A stretch of 64,000 nucleotides of DNA from Motacilla alba alba. Taxonomy: Eukaryota; Chordata; Aves; Passeriformes; Motacillidae. Below are positions 52,076 through 64,000 of this stretch, one piece after another. Numbering within the stretch: the stretch's first letter is position 1; each line of letters opens with the position of its first letter. The stretch is from contig NC_052016.1 in the NCBI RefSeq assembly GCF_015832195.1, positions 34,741,129 through 34,805,128 of the forward strand. The letters run 5' to 3'. Made by a program: the position numbers and the translations under genes. The notes under the pieces are model-generated. The model ran no database searches. It was not told the origin of the DNA and saw nothing but the letters and a program-made list of their open reading frames with translations.

Positions 52076-54086
52076 CCTGATTAGGTGATAGGAAATATAA
52101 TGAGTGCCTGTTAAATGATAGCTCTAACAAGCTAAGCAAGGTGCCTGCATTGTGGGTATGAAATAGAAAGAGACAGACAAAAATCTGGGATACATCTATG
52201 CTTCCTGCAAGTAAAAGCCTTGACAGAAATGAAGAAGTCTTTCTCTGCTGGTTTCTCTGTGAAGTTCCAGCAAGAGGAACTTCTATGGGAAAGCTCAAAG
52301 TACTTCTTCCAGTTTCTGAGACATTTGCTTCATGTTGTGAGGGACCTGTAACCTCTGGTAGTAAACTGAAATACACCGATCTCAATGAACCAAGAGAACA
52401 GTAGCTAAGAGTACGGTTACAGGCCTGCAGTGTAACCCCAGTTCTCAGAAATCCCTTCCTTTCTTTTCCCTCTATTATCATTATTATAGTAATCACTCTG
52501 TCCCCCAAGTTGAACCGATGCCTCATTTTCTTTCTCCCTCTCTACCCTCACCAAACTTCATAGGCACAGTTGTAAAAATCTAGGTTTACCTTCAAAGGAC
52601 ATAAAACCAAGGATTCAAATAGTAATCAGGATTCAGTCTGCTGGTAAATCTTTTATCCATTTCTCAATTTCGGAATGTTTGTTTGTTCTGCCCCTGTGGG
52701 ACTGCTTGGCTCTGTTTAGTACTTTTGGCTGCAAAAAAGTACTGCTGGAAAACATGGTTTCCACCAGGGTGTGATCATTCTGATGAGTTATTCAGATGGA
52801 AAGTATCCTAATTGTTTTCTGTTTCTCACTTTGTTTTGGTGACATTGACATATTGGAGGGCTTTTTGAATCCTGTATTTTAGAATGTCTATGTTTACTAC
52901 ATTGAGTAGATAATGTCTTTAAGTTTTTGGGACCAGCATGTTTTCATTTTGTGTGCACTTGTAGTTTTCTTTCCTCCAGAAATTAGGATGTTTCTATTCT
53001 GTGGGGAAATAGATCCAAAAGTTTTTTATGGACTGGAAGCCTTCCACCAAGTTTCACTTTCTAATTATTTCAAAATTCTTCTGGCTAAATGTTTCAAAAT
53101 TATTTTAGTGGCCACCACAAACATTTCTAATGAAAGTAGAATAGACTGATGCCCTTCTTTCTATGTGGAAAATAAGGGCTGCTTTCTAATAAGCTTCACA
53201 ACTGATTTGTTGACATAGTCTAGATGCTGTGCAATATGCTCCCTCTCTAGAACCTTCAAGGAAGCAAGCAGCCCCTCCTAACTATCTTCATTATATTTTC
53301 TATGCAGGAAAACACCTAGGTTTTCCAAATTTTCTCATTCCATAAGTTGTAAAAGGTAATGACAGCATAATAAAGATAGACTGTGTCACCTCAAGTACTT
53401 GGAGGTACTGCATGGTTACCAAAATGGGTTCTTCTTCTAAACAGCAAGTTTGCCAGGTACTGTTTTGTTGACAAGTGAGCACAGTGGTATTGAATAAGGT
53501 ATTTACTTATTACTGCTTCTAGTTCTACGAGTCTTACAAGGATAAATTGAGCCATGTAAGCAGCGTGCTTCTCTAAAGCTCCATCCTTTCCATCCAATCT
53601 TACCATGTACTCCTTGATATGGAGTGGAGGAAGTTGTCCTTGTAAATATTTTGCAGGTGGACAGGGGATCCTATGTGTCTCCAGATTAGTTTCTCTGTAT
53701 TAGAGGAAGAGGCTGGTGGGAATAATCATGATGTTTGCCACAGCAGCCACTTTTATAAATGCTACAGTCCCTCTGAAGTTGAAATTGGGTGACTCAGTAA
53801 AGTAAGTTGAATGCTCTCTGGTAATAAACTCTGATGTCTGTTCCAGTACTGTTGCTTTCCTGCACATAAAATGCAATGTAGATTAGCTTTTAAAGGAAAT
53901 GTTATTACCTTTAAATGTACTTCATGAGGATGAATTTATGATTGTAGGCTTTCCTTTAGAATACTACTGAGAAAAATGTTTGAAAGAACAATTTTAGTTT
54001 GGGCCATGGGTACGTTCTGGTTTGATTATATTTTTAATCTCCACATTATTGTCTCAAAACTTTTGCGTATTTTTCACATTTTTGTA

Positions 54087-54180
54087 TTATAGAATCATAA
54101 AATAATTCATGTTGTAAGGCTTCTCTAGAATTTTCAAGACCAACTTCCTGCTTACAGTAAAATCAGGTTGTTCTGGAGTG
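54087..54180 (-). mobile_element. Decayed CR1 3' tail, antisense
   Basis: 'tatagaatcataaaataatt' followed by 'catgttgtaaggcttctcta', 'caagaccaacttcctgc' and 'aaaatcaggttgttctgg' matches the reverse complement of a CR1 end (which begins 'atagaatcatagaat' on this strand). Many substitutions indicate an old insertion. Confidence 0.7.
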
Positions 54181-55180
54181 TATAAGTTCACAAGGTCTGT
54201 TGATGTTGGGTGCTTTCAAAGACGAAAGAAAATAGGAAAATATATGTATGTAAAATTCAGGAAAAACTTCAGCCTTACCATGAACAATGTAAGGAGCAAT
54301 GGTGCTCATAACATTATGTTAAATTCTGAGTTAATGATAACATTTCTGAGGTTGTTACTATTCTCTATAAAGCTTGGAAGGAAAGGGATTACCTTTGGTG
54401 CAATCATATGTCTTTCAAACTTATTGGCAAGGAAAGACCAGTAAAAGCCTCTGCTGCTCTATTCAAGTCCTCAGCTTAGATGGAGGGTTTATAAATAAAA
54501 TTTAAAGTGTGTCAAGCTTGTGTATCATCAGCTCTAACAAGCCTGAAGGAGTTCATCCCTCTTCATGCAATTCTCATCCAGTTTCTAAAACTGAAAGTCT
54601 ACCAACCTAACTTCTCTTTCTTTTAATTTCCCCCTCTTACTTTTCACTGATTTGTATCTACTTCTAATCAAATCTCCATGTAGCACTCATCCTCAGAAAC
54701 AACCAAATATTTTGATCAGTGAGGCCTATTAAATGACTGCAAGAATTTTTTTTGTAACAGTGATTCTTTTGCAGTGAAAGACTGAGGTGAAAAGGCTTGG
54801 AAGTTTGAAGACTTGAAGAGGAAGCAGGTCTAGATGCAACATTTTTAGCCTTTGCATATGATGCAAGAAATCATTTTGTCCTGCACAGCTACTTTTACTT
54901 ACAAAGTTGGCATTTGGTACAGAGGGCTTTTTTTTGTGAGTTTCTCATCTACTTTTGTATCTGAAAGATCTCTAGAGCACTATTTTTTTGAGTGATAGTG
55001 TTTTTATGTCATGTTTAGAAGCATCTAGTGGAGATACATGTCAAAAAGATGATTGCAATACATATTTTATCATAAGTGACTATCGTCTTCTCTTAGGAGA
55101 GAACATTCAGTGAGCTTAAACAGAATCTAGTGTTAGTTAGAAATTAAGGCCTGAACAGCTAATAATGCAAAGGAAACAGA

Positions 55181-55297
55181 TTCTTTTCTTTTCTTTTCTT
55201 TTCTTTTCTTTTCTTTTCTTTTCTTTTCTTTTCTTTTCTTTTCTTTTCTTTTCTTTTCTTTTCTTTTCTTTTCTTTTTTCTTTCTCTTTTCTTTTTT
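55181..55297 (+). repeat. (TTTTC)n pentanucleotide microsatellite
   Basis: About 19 uninterrupted TTTTC units run to about 55277, then degenerate into 'ttttttctttctcttttctt'. The array is pure pyrimidine on the + strand. Its purity suggests a young, length-variable locus; the assembled length may not be exact. Confidence 0.97.
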
Positions 55298-58200
55298 AGA
55301 TTATTTTCAAAACTAAGTCGTAACCAATTCTGGAAGTTACAGGAAAAATTTCCTTCTTAAATTACATGCACTGTCTCTGTCCATGTAAAGTGGACTTGTC
55401 CTTGAACAGAGCTGAGAAAAGCCACAAGCATATGGGTACCAATTCTTGTCTCAGCCATTTCTATAACCTCATGCATCAATACTTCAGGCCACACTGAAGC
55501 AATCTTCTCTGCTAAGAATGAATAAATCAAAACTTTTTCACTTGTCATTTCTCTGTCATGTAGCAGAGTTAGTCCTTTGCCAGAGGGGTTTGAGGCTCAT
55601 GATACTGTTTGGTTTTCTACTCTCTAATAAGCAAACAGTTTATCTCTTTTCCTTCCAAATGTTTGGAAACAGCTTTGGAAGAGAAAAATAGTCAATGAGC
55701 CCAGCATGTCTCCATTTACTCCAACTACAATGAGATCAATTTTCACAGCATGATCATACATTTGGGAAGGTCATCTAGTGTTGGAAAGGAAAAGAAGATC
55801 TTAATGTGTGTCCTCTGAACTCCAAAAATGAAAAATCTGCATTATAAGCCCCCAGTAAGATTCCAGTGTTTTAACACCCCACTATCTAATGAATGAATAA
55901 CTGAAACTTTCCAAAATTTATGGGATTTGAGGGATCAAATAATTGGGCAGACTGGAAATCAGCTATGACAGAGCCATAACTTGGTATCTCCTTTCTTAGC
56001 CCTTTGTTTGGCCTAAACATTTCCTAAAATGGAAACTCAGAGTCAGCAGATCCACAGCAGTGAGGGAAAGCAGTACAAAGGAGGAGAAGTAACAGTCTAG
56101 AAGAATCTACTACCCTCTCTGTGTGCAGACCCAAATGGAGATAGTTATTAATATATAGAAAGCACAATTGTCAAGGCTTCCTTTTTCTGGACATTTCAGA
56201 AAGTATGTCTAAGACTCAGAGTTGCATCTTGAGGTTGAACTGATTCTTGCTTACTCCAACTCCCAGCTTTGATCCACATCATATGAATAGTGTGTCTAAC
56301 TTACTCATTCTCTTAAATGTCACTATGGCTCTTAAAATGAAAAGAAGGTCTTAAATTCCCTGCAGCACTCCACCTTTATGGAAGGGAAAACCGTGGATGA
56401 TGTCTGACTACTGACATTGAAGAGGTATTTGTCTATGCATGTGTTTTTTTCAGCACATTCAGTCAACTTCAGCTTCATAACAATGACTAATATGGATGTT
56501 TTCATTCTTTTCCCCCTCTCCTAACTGCTTTTATCACTTTCTAACACCAGATTTTTATCCTTCTCAGAAATCATTACAGTACTTCTCCAATTGTGCGGGC
56601 TATTTTTTCCTTCAAAAGGAAAATGGTTTTGATTTGATTCTATTTTGTCATAGCATACTTTTACCTGCTTTAAAGATTGTCTTGGAATTTCAAGTTCTTA
56701 TGACAGTATTTAAGTCACTTGATTTCTTCGAGTGCATAAAACATTCCAGGATGATTGAGGAATACATCATCTGTGTATTTTCCACATTTTGCTTGGTCCA
56801 GATTGTACCATTGCCAAAGACTTCTTTTTGAGCTTTCTAATTTTAGGATAAAATAATCAAATAAAAGCTTCCATCCTTACAAGTCTCTTGAAAACTGTTT
56901 TACAGTGACTGCTGTCTTTATTTCAGTGCAGTTCTTCTGATTAAGAGTCATGTCTTACAGCATAACCACTCTCTCATTTCCCCAAATGAATATACACCAA
57001 GTAAATTAATACCTGCTGCTGTCAGGAACAACTTCTGATGAAGTGCAAAACAACTCAAAGCATGATTGTCTTCTTAGTAAATGCCTAGTTTTAGTTCTGT
57101 ACAGCTGTCATGGGAATCTTTGGTTCCATTTTTCAATTCTGCAGTCTGTTCTTTGTGCTTAAAGGTCAACAAAGACTGTGAAACATTGAAAGTTTTGTAT
57201 CATTACCTCATATTTTTTTCTTGCTCTATTGAAGTTAGCTTTCATTTCAGAATTTTTTTACTGCAAATCATTGCTGATAGTTTTTAGACTTGACCTTATT
57301 TTTTTTCTTTTTTATTTCTGCTGAGTATTGACTTGGATTTGTGTTTTATCCTTTTTGTGTCTTTTCAGAGCTTTTATTTTCTCAGTCATTCTCAGCTGTA
57401 CCCTGACTGTTATTTGGAAATGAAAATTCCCTGCTCAACTATTTCACTTACACCTTATTTTCACCTGCTGATTCTTCTTTATTTTTCCCTTTCTCAAGGA
57501 ATAGGATCTAGTTAGTTTTTATGCAGCTCCCCAAGGCCAGCTTGAAGGAAAGCCTATACACAAATACCTGTCATCAACAGCAGAGTGCTTTATTCACAAT
57601 AGCTTCAAATCTGGTTGGTTTTCCAGCACCTCTTCATCCTTTCCAGGAGCTGTTAGAATCTCTGCTTTTCCATTTAATATAAGTCAATGGCAGGGTTTTT
57701 TTTCTTTGAAGGCAGTTCCACAATGACAGTGTCCAACTCTTCAACCTTCTTGAGAACTTTACTGTAATAGCAATAAAGGGAAACAGAACATTTTATGTAT
57801 ACAAAAACAATTTGAGGCAAAATGGAGTTTGTGTGTCGACATTTCCCCATGCAGTATAATTTACTGTATGAAAGCAGTAATTACTGTATCTGTAGCTCTG
57901 ATTGTGTTTCATGGGTTCTATAAAATAATGTTATTGATATAGTTAACTAAATAATTGCTTTGTTTAATCCTTCATGTAGTGCAGTCATGATGTCTATCCT
58001 CAAGAGAAATTGACTGTACATGCCTTGCTCTCCTTTTACAAGCAGCACTTCCCTAGGGCTCCAAAAGATATTGTTGTTAGTTCTATTTATACATACCTTC
58101 CTTGAGGAGACAATTTGATGCAAGAAGCGAGGCACTGATCTGCCTTTGGCAGACAGTTCCTGGTCTTAGTGTGGCACAAAGGACAAGGTTTGGGTTCCTC

Positions 58201-60658
58201 ACCACAGTCCTGTACCCAAAGGGAGATAACATAACTTCAGGAGAAGCAAACCAGAGAAGATTTATCGTGTCACTCCTTCTGTATCCAGCCATCAGGCAGG
58301 CTCAGAGCAATAAGCAAGAGGTCTTGCAGAATTGAGGAAGTTGCAATGCTTTCACACACAGCAATGCTTTCTTCCTTGCTCCACCTGAACTGGGATTGTT
58401 TTGTATCAGTTTATCCTCCCACAAACATCTCCCCCAAGATGGGACTGTGCATGTTCATCCAGAACCGAACATCAAACTTTATGCTTGCTGCATCTTTTGA
58501 ATATTCCTCATTATGTAGTCCAAAAAGGAATCAGTTTTGATGCAAATACTTTACTTGCTGTGTATAAAAAAACCAAATGTTTCTTGGAGCCCTGGAAAGG
58601 CGTGCAGGAGGACTGCCAAAGAATAGGCACTACACTTCCAAAAAGTTTCAGGAACATCTGTTGTCACCTGTGCGTGATCTTATCTGTGATGGCACATTAG
58701 ATACATACAACTATTTGAAAAGGATCCTTTCTGCTTTCCTGACAGAAGCCATATTATGACTGCCAAACTAGTAGACTCTCTACTTATTCTTATGTATGTA
58801 TAAACAAAGCTGGCCTCTGTTAAGCAATAAAGGAAATTGGAGGTTGGATCCTGGCTGGTTGGGAAACCTCCACCCAGCTGCTCTCTCACTCCCCATCCTC
58901 AACAAAACAGGGAAAGAAAATAAGATTGAAAAGTTCATGAATTAAGGGAAAATCAGAAAGATCACTTACCAGCTATTGTCAATGGAGAAACCAGACTTGA
59001 CTTGGAAAACAATTATTTATTTTATTGCCAGTTGAAATTGAGTAGAATGGTGAGAAACAAAGACAAAAATTAATGCCCCTTCCCCTTGAACCCTTATTTT
59101 TCCTAGACCAATGATGTATGTATGAAAACTAAAGAATTGTTTGTTGAGTGTTTTGATGGAGTGACATACCTGTCAGTCTTAAATGTAATAGAAGTGGAAG
59201 AAAAAGGAAGAAGCCAGAGCAAGCCAGGTGTTGTACAAAACAACTAAATTATTAAAATAACAAGAAGTAAGGTAATATGAATACTAAGAGTATACTTATA
59301 TCAAATATAGAGGAAAAATAATGGGGAAAAATAAAATCTCATACATTTAGAGCACAGATTGCTGTGTTTGGTATCAACTTTGCTGATAGTGTATATAAAG
59401 CTGTTATTCAACAAACTAAAGAAGTTACTATGTGCATAATAATTAAATTACAATATTCCTAAAAGAAACAAAAAGGGCCTAAGAAAAAAAATACCCAAAC
59501 CCTACAATATGAATACAGTGCAGTAAATAGCAGGATCCCCCAACTGCAATGAATTCAAGAGGGAAATGGAGGAGATTAGAAAATGTATTCGTGAAGAAAA
59601 CCCTTTCAGCTGAGGTTTTAGCATGGAAATTTGAGGCTACACCCTGCAGGAATATAAGATAAAAATAAGACTGGTAGTAAAAGACAGGGCTTTTATACCA
59701 TTTACAGAGGAACAATGAGCTTTCATATACTATGAAAGTATACTTAGCCTAAAGAGTAGAGGACAGCTCATGTAAGATTTTGCTTCTACCCAAAGAGAAT
59801 TTGATACGTTCTTTGGTAAGCAATGTCTTATGTATCTTTCAAAAAAACTGGTTGCACTGATTTATCTAAACTGTTCCTGACTTTTAAAATTAGTAGGTAC
59901 AAAGAGCTGACTAAATTGAGTAAATCTTTACCTTAGAAAGACAGTATATCTTTCTTCCTTTCTCCCTCCATTTGTCATGATTTTGCCAATATTCCTGGTC
60001 ATGTACCAAGACTGAAGTGGCCTAGCAGCCAACCATGCATCCTGGTTGGTTCAATGGCCTGGGATAGCTGCCCAACCCATTGTGCTTTGTCAGCCTCCAT
60101 GTGCTTCTGCTACCATTTTGTTTGTCCCTAGTTTTCTGGGAAAACATATCTGGTGTTTGCTTGCCTCTGCTCTCTCTTATGTTGTCTGTCTGTGATCTGG
60201 CTAAAAAGTGAAAATTCTCATATTGTGTCTTCTCTGCTTGTTTTTTCCCCTTGTTCTCACCTTTCCTCCTTTGCCCATCACTGCCTGGACAGCATATACT
60301 CCAAACAGACCTAGTTCTTTCCATCACAATACTCTGACCAGTTCAGACAGGGGAATCTATGTCAGAAACAGCACTTGAAACAGCCTAGAATGTCCCAAAC
60401 TGTCACATGCACTCTCTCAGGACAGATGTACAAGATGTGTGTAAGTCTAAGCACTGGTTGCCAACAACCTCATCTTGCCCTCCAGTTCCCTGTCACTGCC
60501 TACCTACCCTGCCTCCTCCAAGGTCTGGTGTGCAAATGATATTTGTATTTCAGTACAGGTTACTCAGAAACAGAAGCTCAGCCAGAGGGGTTGAGCTAAG
60601 TTGGCTTGTATAGGAATGACAGCCAGATCTCCTGCTATCTGTATCTCTGTAAAAATGG

Positions 60659-60690
60659 TTTTGTTCCATGTCTCAGGACATGGAACAAAA
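60659..60690 (+). repeat. Perfect inverted repeat, 14-bp arms, 4-nt loop
   Basis: 'ttttgttccatgtc' (60659-60672) and 'gacatggaacaaaa' (60677-60690) are exact reverse complements with 'tcag' between them. Confidence 0.93.
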
Positions 60691-62336
60691 TGTGTGCTTG
60701 TTGCTGGCACCATGAAAGACAGTCTGTATAAACTGTTTGCTACTTTCCTGCTGAACCCATTTCTGTGATGGGATATGCTGTAAAATGCTCTTGCAGAATC
60801 CTTGCTGATGAAGACCTCATGTAAGAGAATAACATGCTGCATGTTCAGGATGTCTGGAGTAATTTTTCATTGTCCTCAGCTCAGAAATAAATACCAGACT
60901 AGATCTTTGCCTCTCTGCTTTGACCCAGCTTTGGTTCATGACAAAATAGTTAAAATATTTTAAACATAATGTAGGCAACATATAGAGAAGAGTGTGCATG
61001 CTTTTAAGAGTGTTGGAGCATACTGTTCTGGGAAGGAGAAACCTATGAGGCTATGGATCAGTAGACAGTGTTTTAATGTTTGATTTGTCTAAGAATTTTT
61101 GTGATCACTCTTAGTCTTGATTTGGAGTCCGACCTGTAGAACAGAGGCCAGTTTTGCTACAATACAATGTTCAGCTAAAGGAAAAGGCCATTATTTTAGA
61201 AAAATCCTTTGAGTAGTTTGGCTGGAGAAGCTTGTTTTGGTTTGTTTCTGTAATTCTCTTGCAGATTGTTTTAAAACTTGGAGCCTAGGTCATTTTACGT
61301 ATGGTTTCCAGATAAATTCTTCACTTTATGGACTCTGCCAATCTCTACCATATTTTTTTCCCTGATGACCTTTGGTGAACTAAGACCAGTCATGCAAGTT
61401 CAGATCCTAAGCTGAACTCCAAGGGACGTGTACTCTGACCCCAGAACATAGATGGGAGAAGGGTCCTCCTCTGTGCAGGCATTCAGTGCGGACTGGTGCT
61501 TGTCTTCTTGCTCTTTATACCTGCCAGGGCCTGAAGGCCAGGTCAGAGACGTCTGTCCAATCAGTTTCCTGTGATTTGCATTTTCTGTCAGGTGCTGGAC
61601 ATTAACAGCTCAAACACTAAGTTGCATATGATGTGGTTGATACATGTTGAAAAACGGGAGGGGATGTCAAGAACAGTAATAAATTTCTTTATAGGTTTAC
61701 AGAGACTTACAGGATGGGTGTTGTGGCTGAGGAGCCCCACTATACATGCATTGTGGGTGTAACTGTGTTAGTTAGTCTGGAGATGAGATAAGGCTTTACA
61801 GATAGACAGAGGCAAGTAGCTCCATTTCTGAAACCCCGCTGCACTAATGCTAGAAAGCTTCCTGACAGGGCAGTGTAGCTGAGGTTACTGAAACCCTTTC
61901 TTTAGTGTCATTGGAACTTGGTGAGTCATGCTATCAGTATCTGAATTGAATCCAGTGAAGAGTTTGTAAATCCTTGTCAAATTAGCCATCAAATGGAACA
62001 AATAAGGAGAGAGGGTCAGAAAGAAATGGAATAGAGAATAGAAAAGGCAAAAAAGCTGTAAGAATGAGAGAGGGAGGAAATTACTGTAATAGGAAGAATA
62101 GTGAGATTTTTTTTAAAAATGAAGGAAGGATTCATTAAGAAAAGAGAATCTTTGCCTTTAATGGCAAAAAGGAAATAGAGGAGAACGTTAAAAGATAGCT
62201 ATAACTACCCTGTTAGGCTTTTTACAATTATTTTTAAACCATTGGATGTACATGTTAGCACACCTGGAAGCTGAGGTATCTAGCTCTTCTGACAACAAAA
62301 AACATTCACAGATTTTAATTGATTTTTGTATTACAG

Positions 62337-62400
62337 ATCCACCAAGACTCACCCTGGCCCAGTTGTGCATTTAAGCGACAGCCCAAGAGACGAGGGAAAA
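62337..62400 (+). CDS. STXBP5L: Tomosyn-2, internal exon d
   Basis: This 64-nt exon lies between 'tttttgtattacag' and 'gtgagt'. Its first base completes the Leu codon from exon c (CT|A), and 21 codons follow, ending in phase 0 with AAA. It reads S-T-K-T-H-P-G-P-V-V-H-L-S-D-S-P-R-D-E-G, then K. This segment, between two WD40 blades of the N-terminal propeller, gives the clearest paralogue signal: STXBP5L has STKTHPGPVVHLSDSPRDEG, whereas STXBP5 as I recall has SSKSHPGPVVHISDNPMDEG. The next exon, expected to begin with L-L-I-G, is not seen in the remaining 1.6 kb. Confidence 0.96.
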
Positions 62401-64000
62401 GTGAGTACAACCCATGGTATAAAATTTTGCAGCATTTCATAGCCTTTATTTGCCTTGCTACTCTTTCCTATTGCTTACTCATTGATTTTATCATCTGCTT
62501 TCTTTCTATGTTTGCAAGTCACTTTAACTATTTTACAGTTTTTAAGAAAAAAAATTATCTTTGTACAAATTTAACAAGTAAAGATTTGTGATACAGACAA
62601 CATACTGTACTTTGAAATGTATGCCAAACGCAATGTACATTGAAATATATAGTCATCTAAATGGTTCCTGTTTACAAAAGTTTGACTTTGCATAAGTAAG
62701 GTTTGACTAAATCATGACTTCGGTATTTGGATAAACATGCACTTATGAAGGCATGAAAATAAGTTTTTATAAGATAGGAAATCTTTTCTTATATAAGAAT
62801 TACCATGATAAAAACCCAAGTTTGGAACTTGCTGCTGTTTGCAATTCTCAGTTTGGTTCACTGTCCACAAGTGGAAGCCAAACATATAGTCAGAGCATTA
62901 GGGTTAATACTAAAACCACCAGGAGGCACAATCAGAGCTGGCTTTCTTTGTATGCCAGCTTTTCAAAGATGAAATATGATTGACCAAATTCTGGTTCTAT
63001 TACAGCTTTTTTTTTTTTAAGGTGTTGCTACTGATGTTTGAGCATTTTCCCTGTGTAGAAAGGGTATTTAATTTACCTCTCTCATTGGTTTTGATCATTT
63101 TTAGTAATTGCATTTCAGTGTGTATTTATAAAGTACTGCATCTTCCAGATAGTGTATCTGTTTGACAGCATGCCTCACGTAACAGCTAATAGTTGTTAGA
63201 AACTAGCAGCAGTTTCAATTTCTGATACTGATATGGGGGATATTATGTTTAAATTATGAGTACCTAGAAAAGCACAAAGCACTGATGACTGCATCTGATT
63301 TTCATTTTCATCGCTTGTCCTTGGACTTGCCCCTACTGCGAGGGGATCTACGCACAAATGGTGCAGTTGTGAACCAGCCCTCCAACAACTTCCATGGCAT
63401 CTCTGAGCCTCTCTGGAAGAATCACAATAGGTCAAGCAATTTAGAATACTATCAAATAAAGTAATTAAACATATTGAAGTGTAGTGTTGCAGCCTCAAAC
63501 AAGAAGCCATCAAGAAATGCAGTTTAATTATCTCTGGCAAAATACCTGGTGAGAATAAAGGTTTATTGATGAGGCATCATTCTTGTTTTCTGGCCACAAG
63601 AGAAACTGCTGATGAGCTACCTAAGGCGCATAGTGTAGGAAAAAAGGGTACTAAAAAAAATGGTCTTGTCACTGAAGATTTTTTACAGGAATGCCATGCA
63701 CTGTGTCCAAACAGAAACCTAAAAATATTTTTCAGCAGAAAGGGAGAAGATGAGAAGTACCCAGGCAAGAGAGTTAAAAGAGAACTGGCTTGGGAATACA
63801 AGTGCTTGTTGCTCAGAGGGCACATGGGCACATGAGACATCTGGGCACTGATGAAGTACTAGCATTCAAAGAACAACAGCAAATTCAGGCAAATGCCTAT
63901 GAAAAGCAAACATTGAAAATTTATTGGGAGAAGTAGAAGAAAATGTAAGGTGTACTAAAACCATCTCAATGCAGCTCTTTATATCATTGATAGGTTGAGA
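62401..64000 (+). other. STXBP5L: Start of the next STXBP5L intron (phase 0, 3' end outside the window)
   Basis: It begins 'gtgagt'. It is AT-rich and I found no further tomosyn exon. A short CpG-containing patch at about 63311-63420 on the minus strand is discussed among the findings; nothing else is recognised. Confidence 0.85.

Larger units (their letters stand above)
51588..62336 (+). other. STXBP5L: Intron, phase 2, 10.7 kb
   Basis: It begins 'gtaagt' and ends 'gatttttgtattacag'. It contains two antisense CR1-like tails (51976-52075 and 54087-54180), the (TTTTC)n array (55181-55297) and a perfect 14-bp hairpin (60659-60690). The remainder is AT-rich unique sequence with no exon or RNA gene that I recognise; 58083-58760 and 61440-61780 are somewhat GC-richer but unassigned. 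Confidence 0.85.

Noticed and set aside
58083..58335. Overlapping open frames on both strands in a GC-richer patch
   Set aside because: I suspected a CR1 or retroviral piece but could not match any known part of those elements.
61440..61780. Possible second LTR (CCAAT-like 'ccaatcag', 'aataaatttc')
   Set aside because: The order and spacing of the signals do not fit an LTR, and no terminal TG...CA with flanking duplication was seen.
62401..64000. Search for the following tomosyn exon (starting L-L-I-G-Y-E-N-G)
   Set aside because: No such segment is present before the window ends.

Overview
The window looks like a piece of a bird genome: AT-rich, intron-dominated vertebrate DNA. Its interspersed repeats are CR1 LINE 3' ends, with the characteristic ending 'aacccaagccattctatgat' and 'ggttgcccagggaggttgtgg' at the CR1 3' UTR, plus one avian-type retroviral LTR. 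There is no bacterial gene density, no operon and no CRISPR array. Species cannot be fixed from the sequence alone.

The only gene I can support is on the + strand: four consecutive internal coding exons of a tomosyn, best matched to STXBP5L (tomosyn-2, syntaxin-binding protein 5-like). They lie at 28924-29005, 31030-31130, 51453-51587 and 62337-62400. All four have AG/GT borders, the reading frame runs through every junction (intron phases 2, 0, 2, 2, 0), and together they encode about 127 residues from the first blades of the N-terminal WD40 propeller. The choice of STXBP5L over its paralogue STXBP5 rests mainly on the last exon (S-T-K-T-H-P-G-P-V-V-H-L-S-D-S-P-R-D-E-G-K) and on 'NTHIVNIESFILSG' in the third. 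I did not find the exon before or the exon after this set, so the window starts and ends inside introns.

Layout: 1-28923 is the 3' part of a long upstream intron holding a CR1 copy (7576-8231), a second CR1 tail (23530-23587) and short tandem repeats. 29006-31029 is a 2.0 kb intron with nothing recognisable. 31131-51452 is a 20.3 kb intron with an LTR (about 35319-35670), a large G/T versus A/C foldback (37083-37511) and a striking perfect hairpin (33387-33429). 51588-62336 is a 10.7 kb intron with two antisense CR1-like tails, a (TTTTC)n array (55181-55297) and a second perfect hairpin (60659-60690). 62401-64000 is the start of the next intron.

I saw no clearly new biological system. The best items for a second look are two in-frame candidate splice acceptors 33 nt apart at the first exon, the two long perfect inverted repeats, and the foldback made of G/T and A/C tracts. 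Open reading frames outside the four exons are short and unrecognised, and I treat them as chance.
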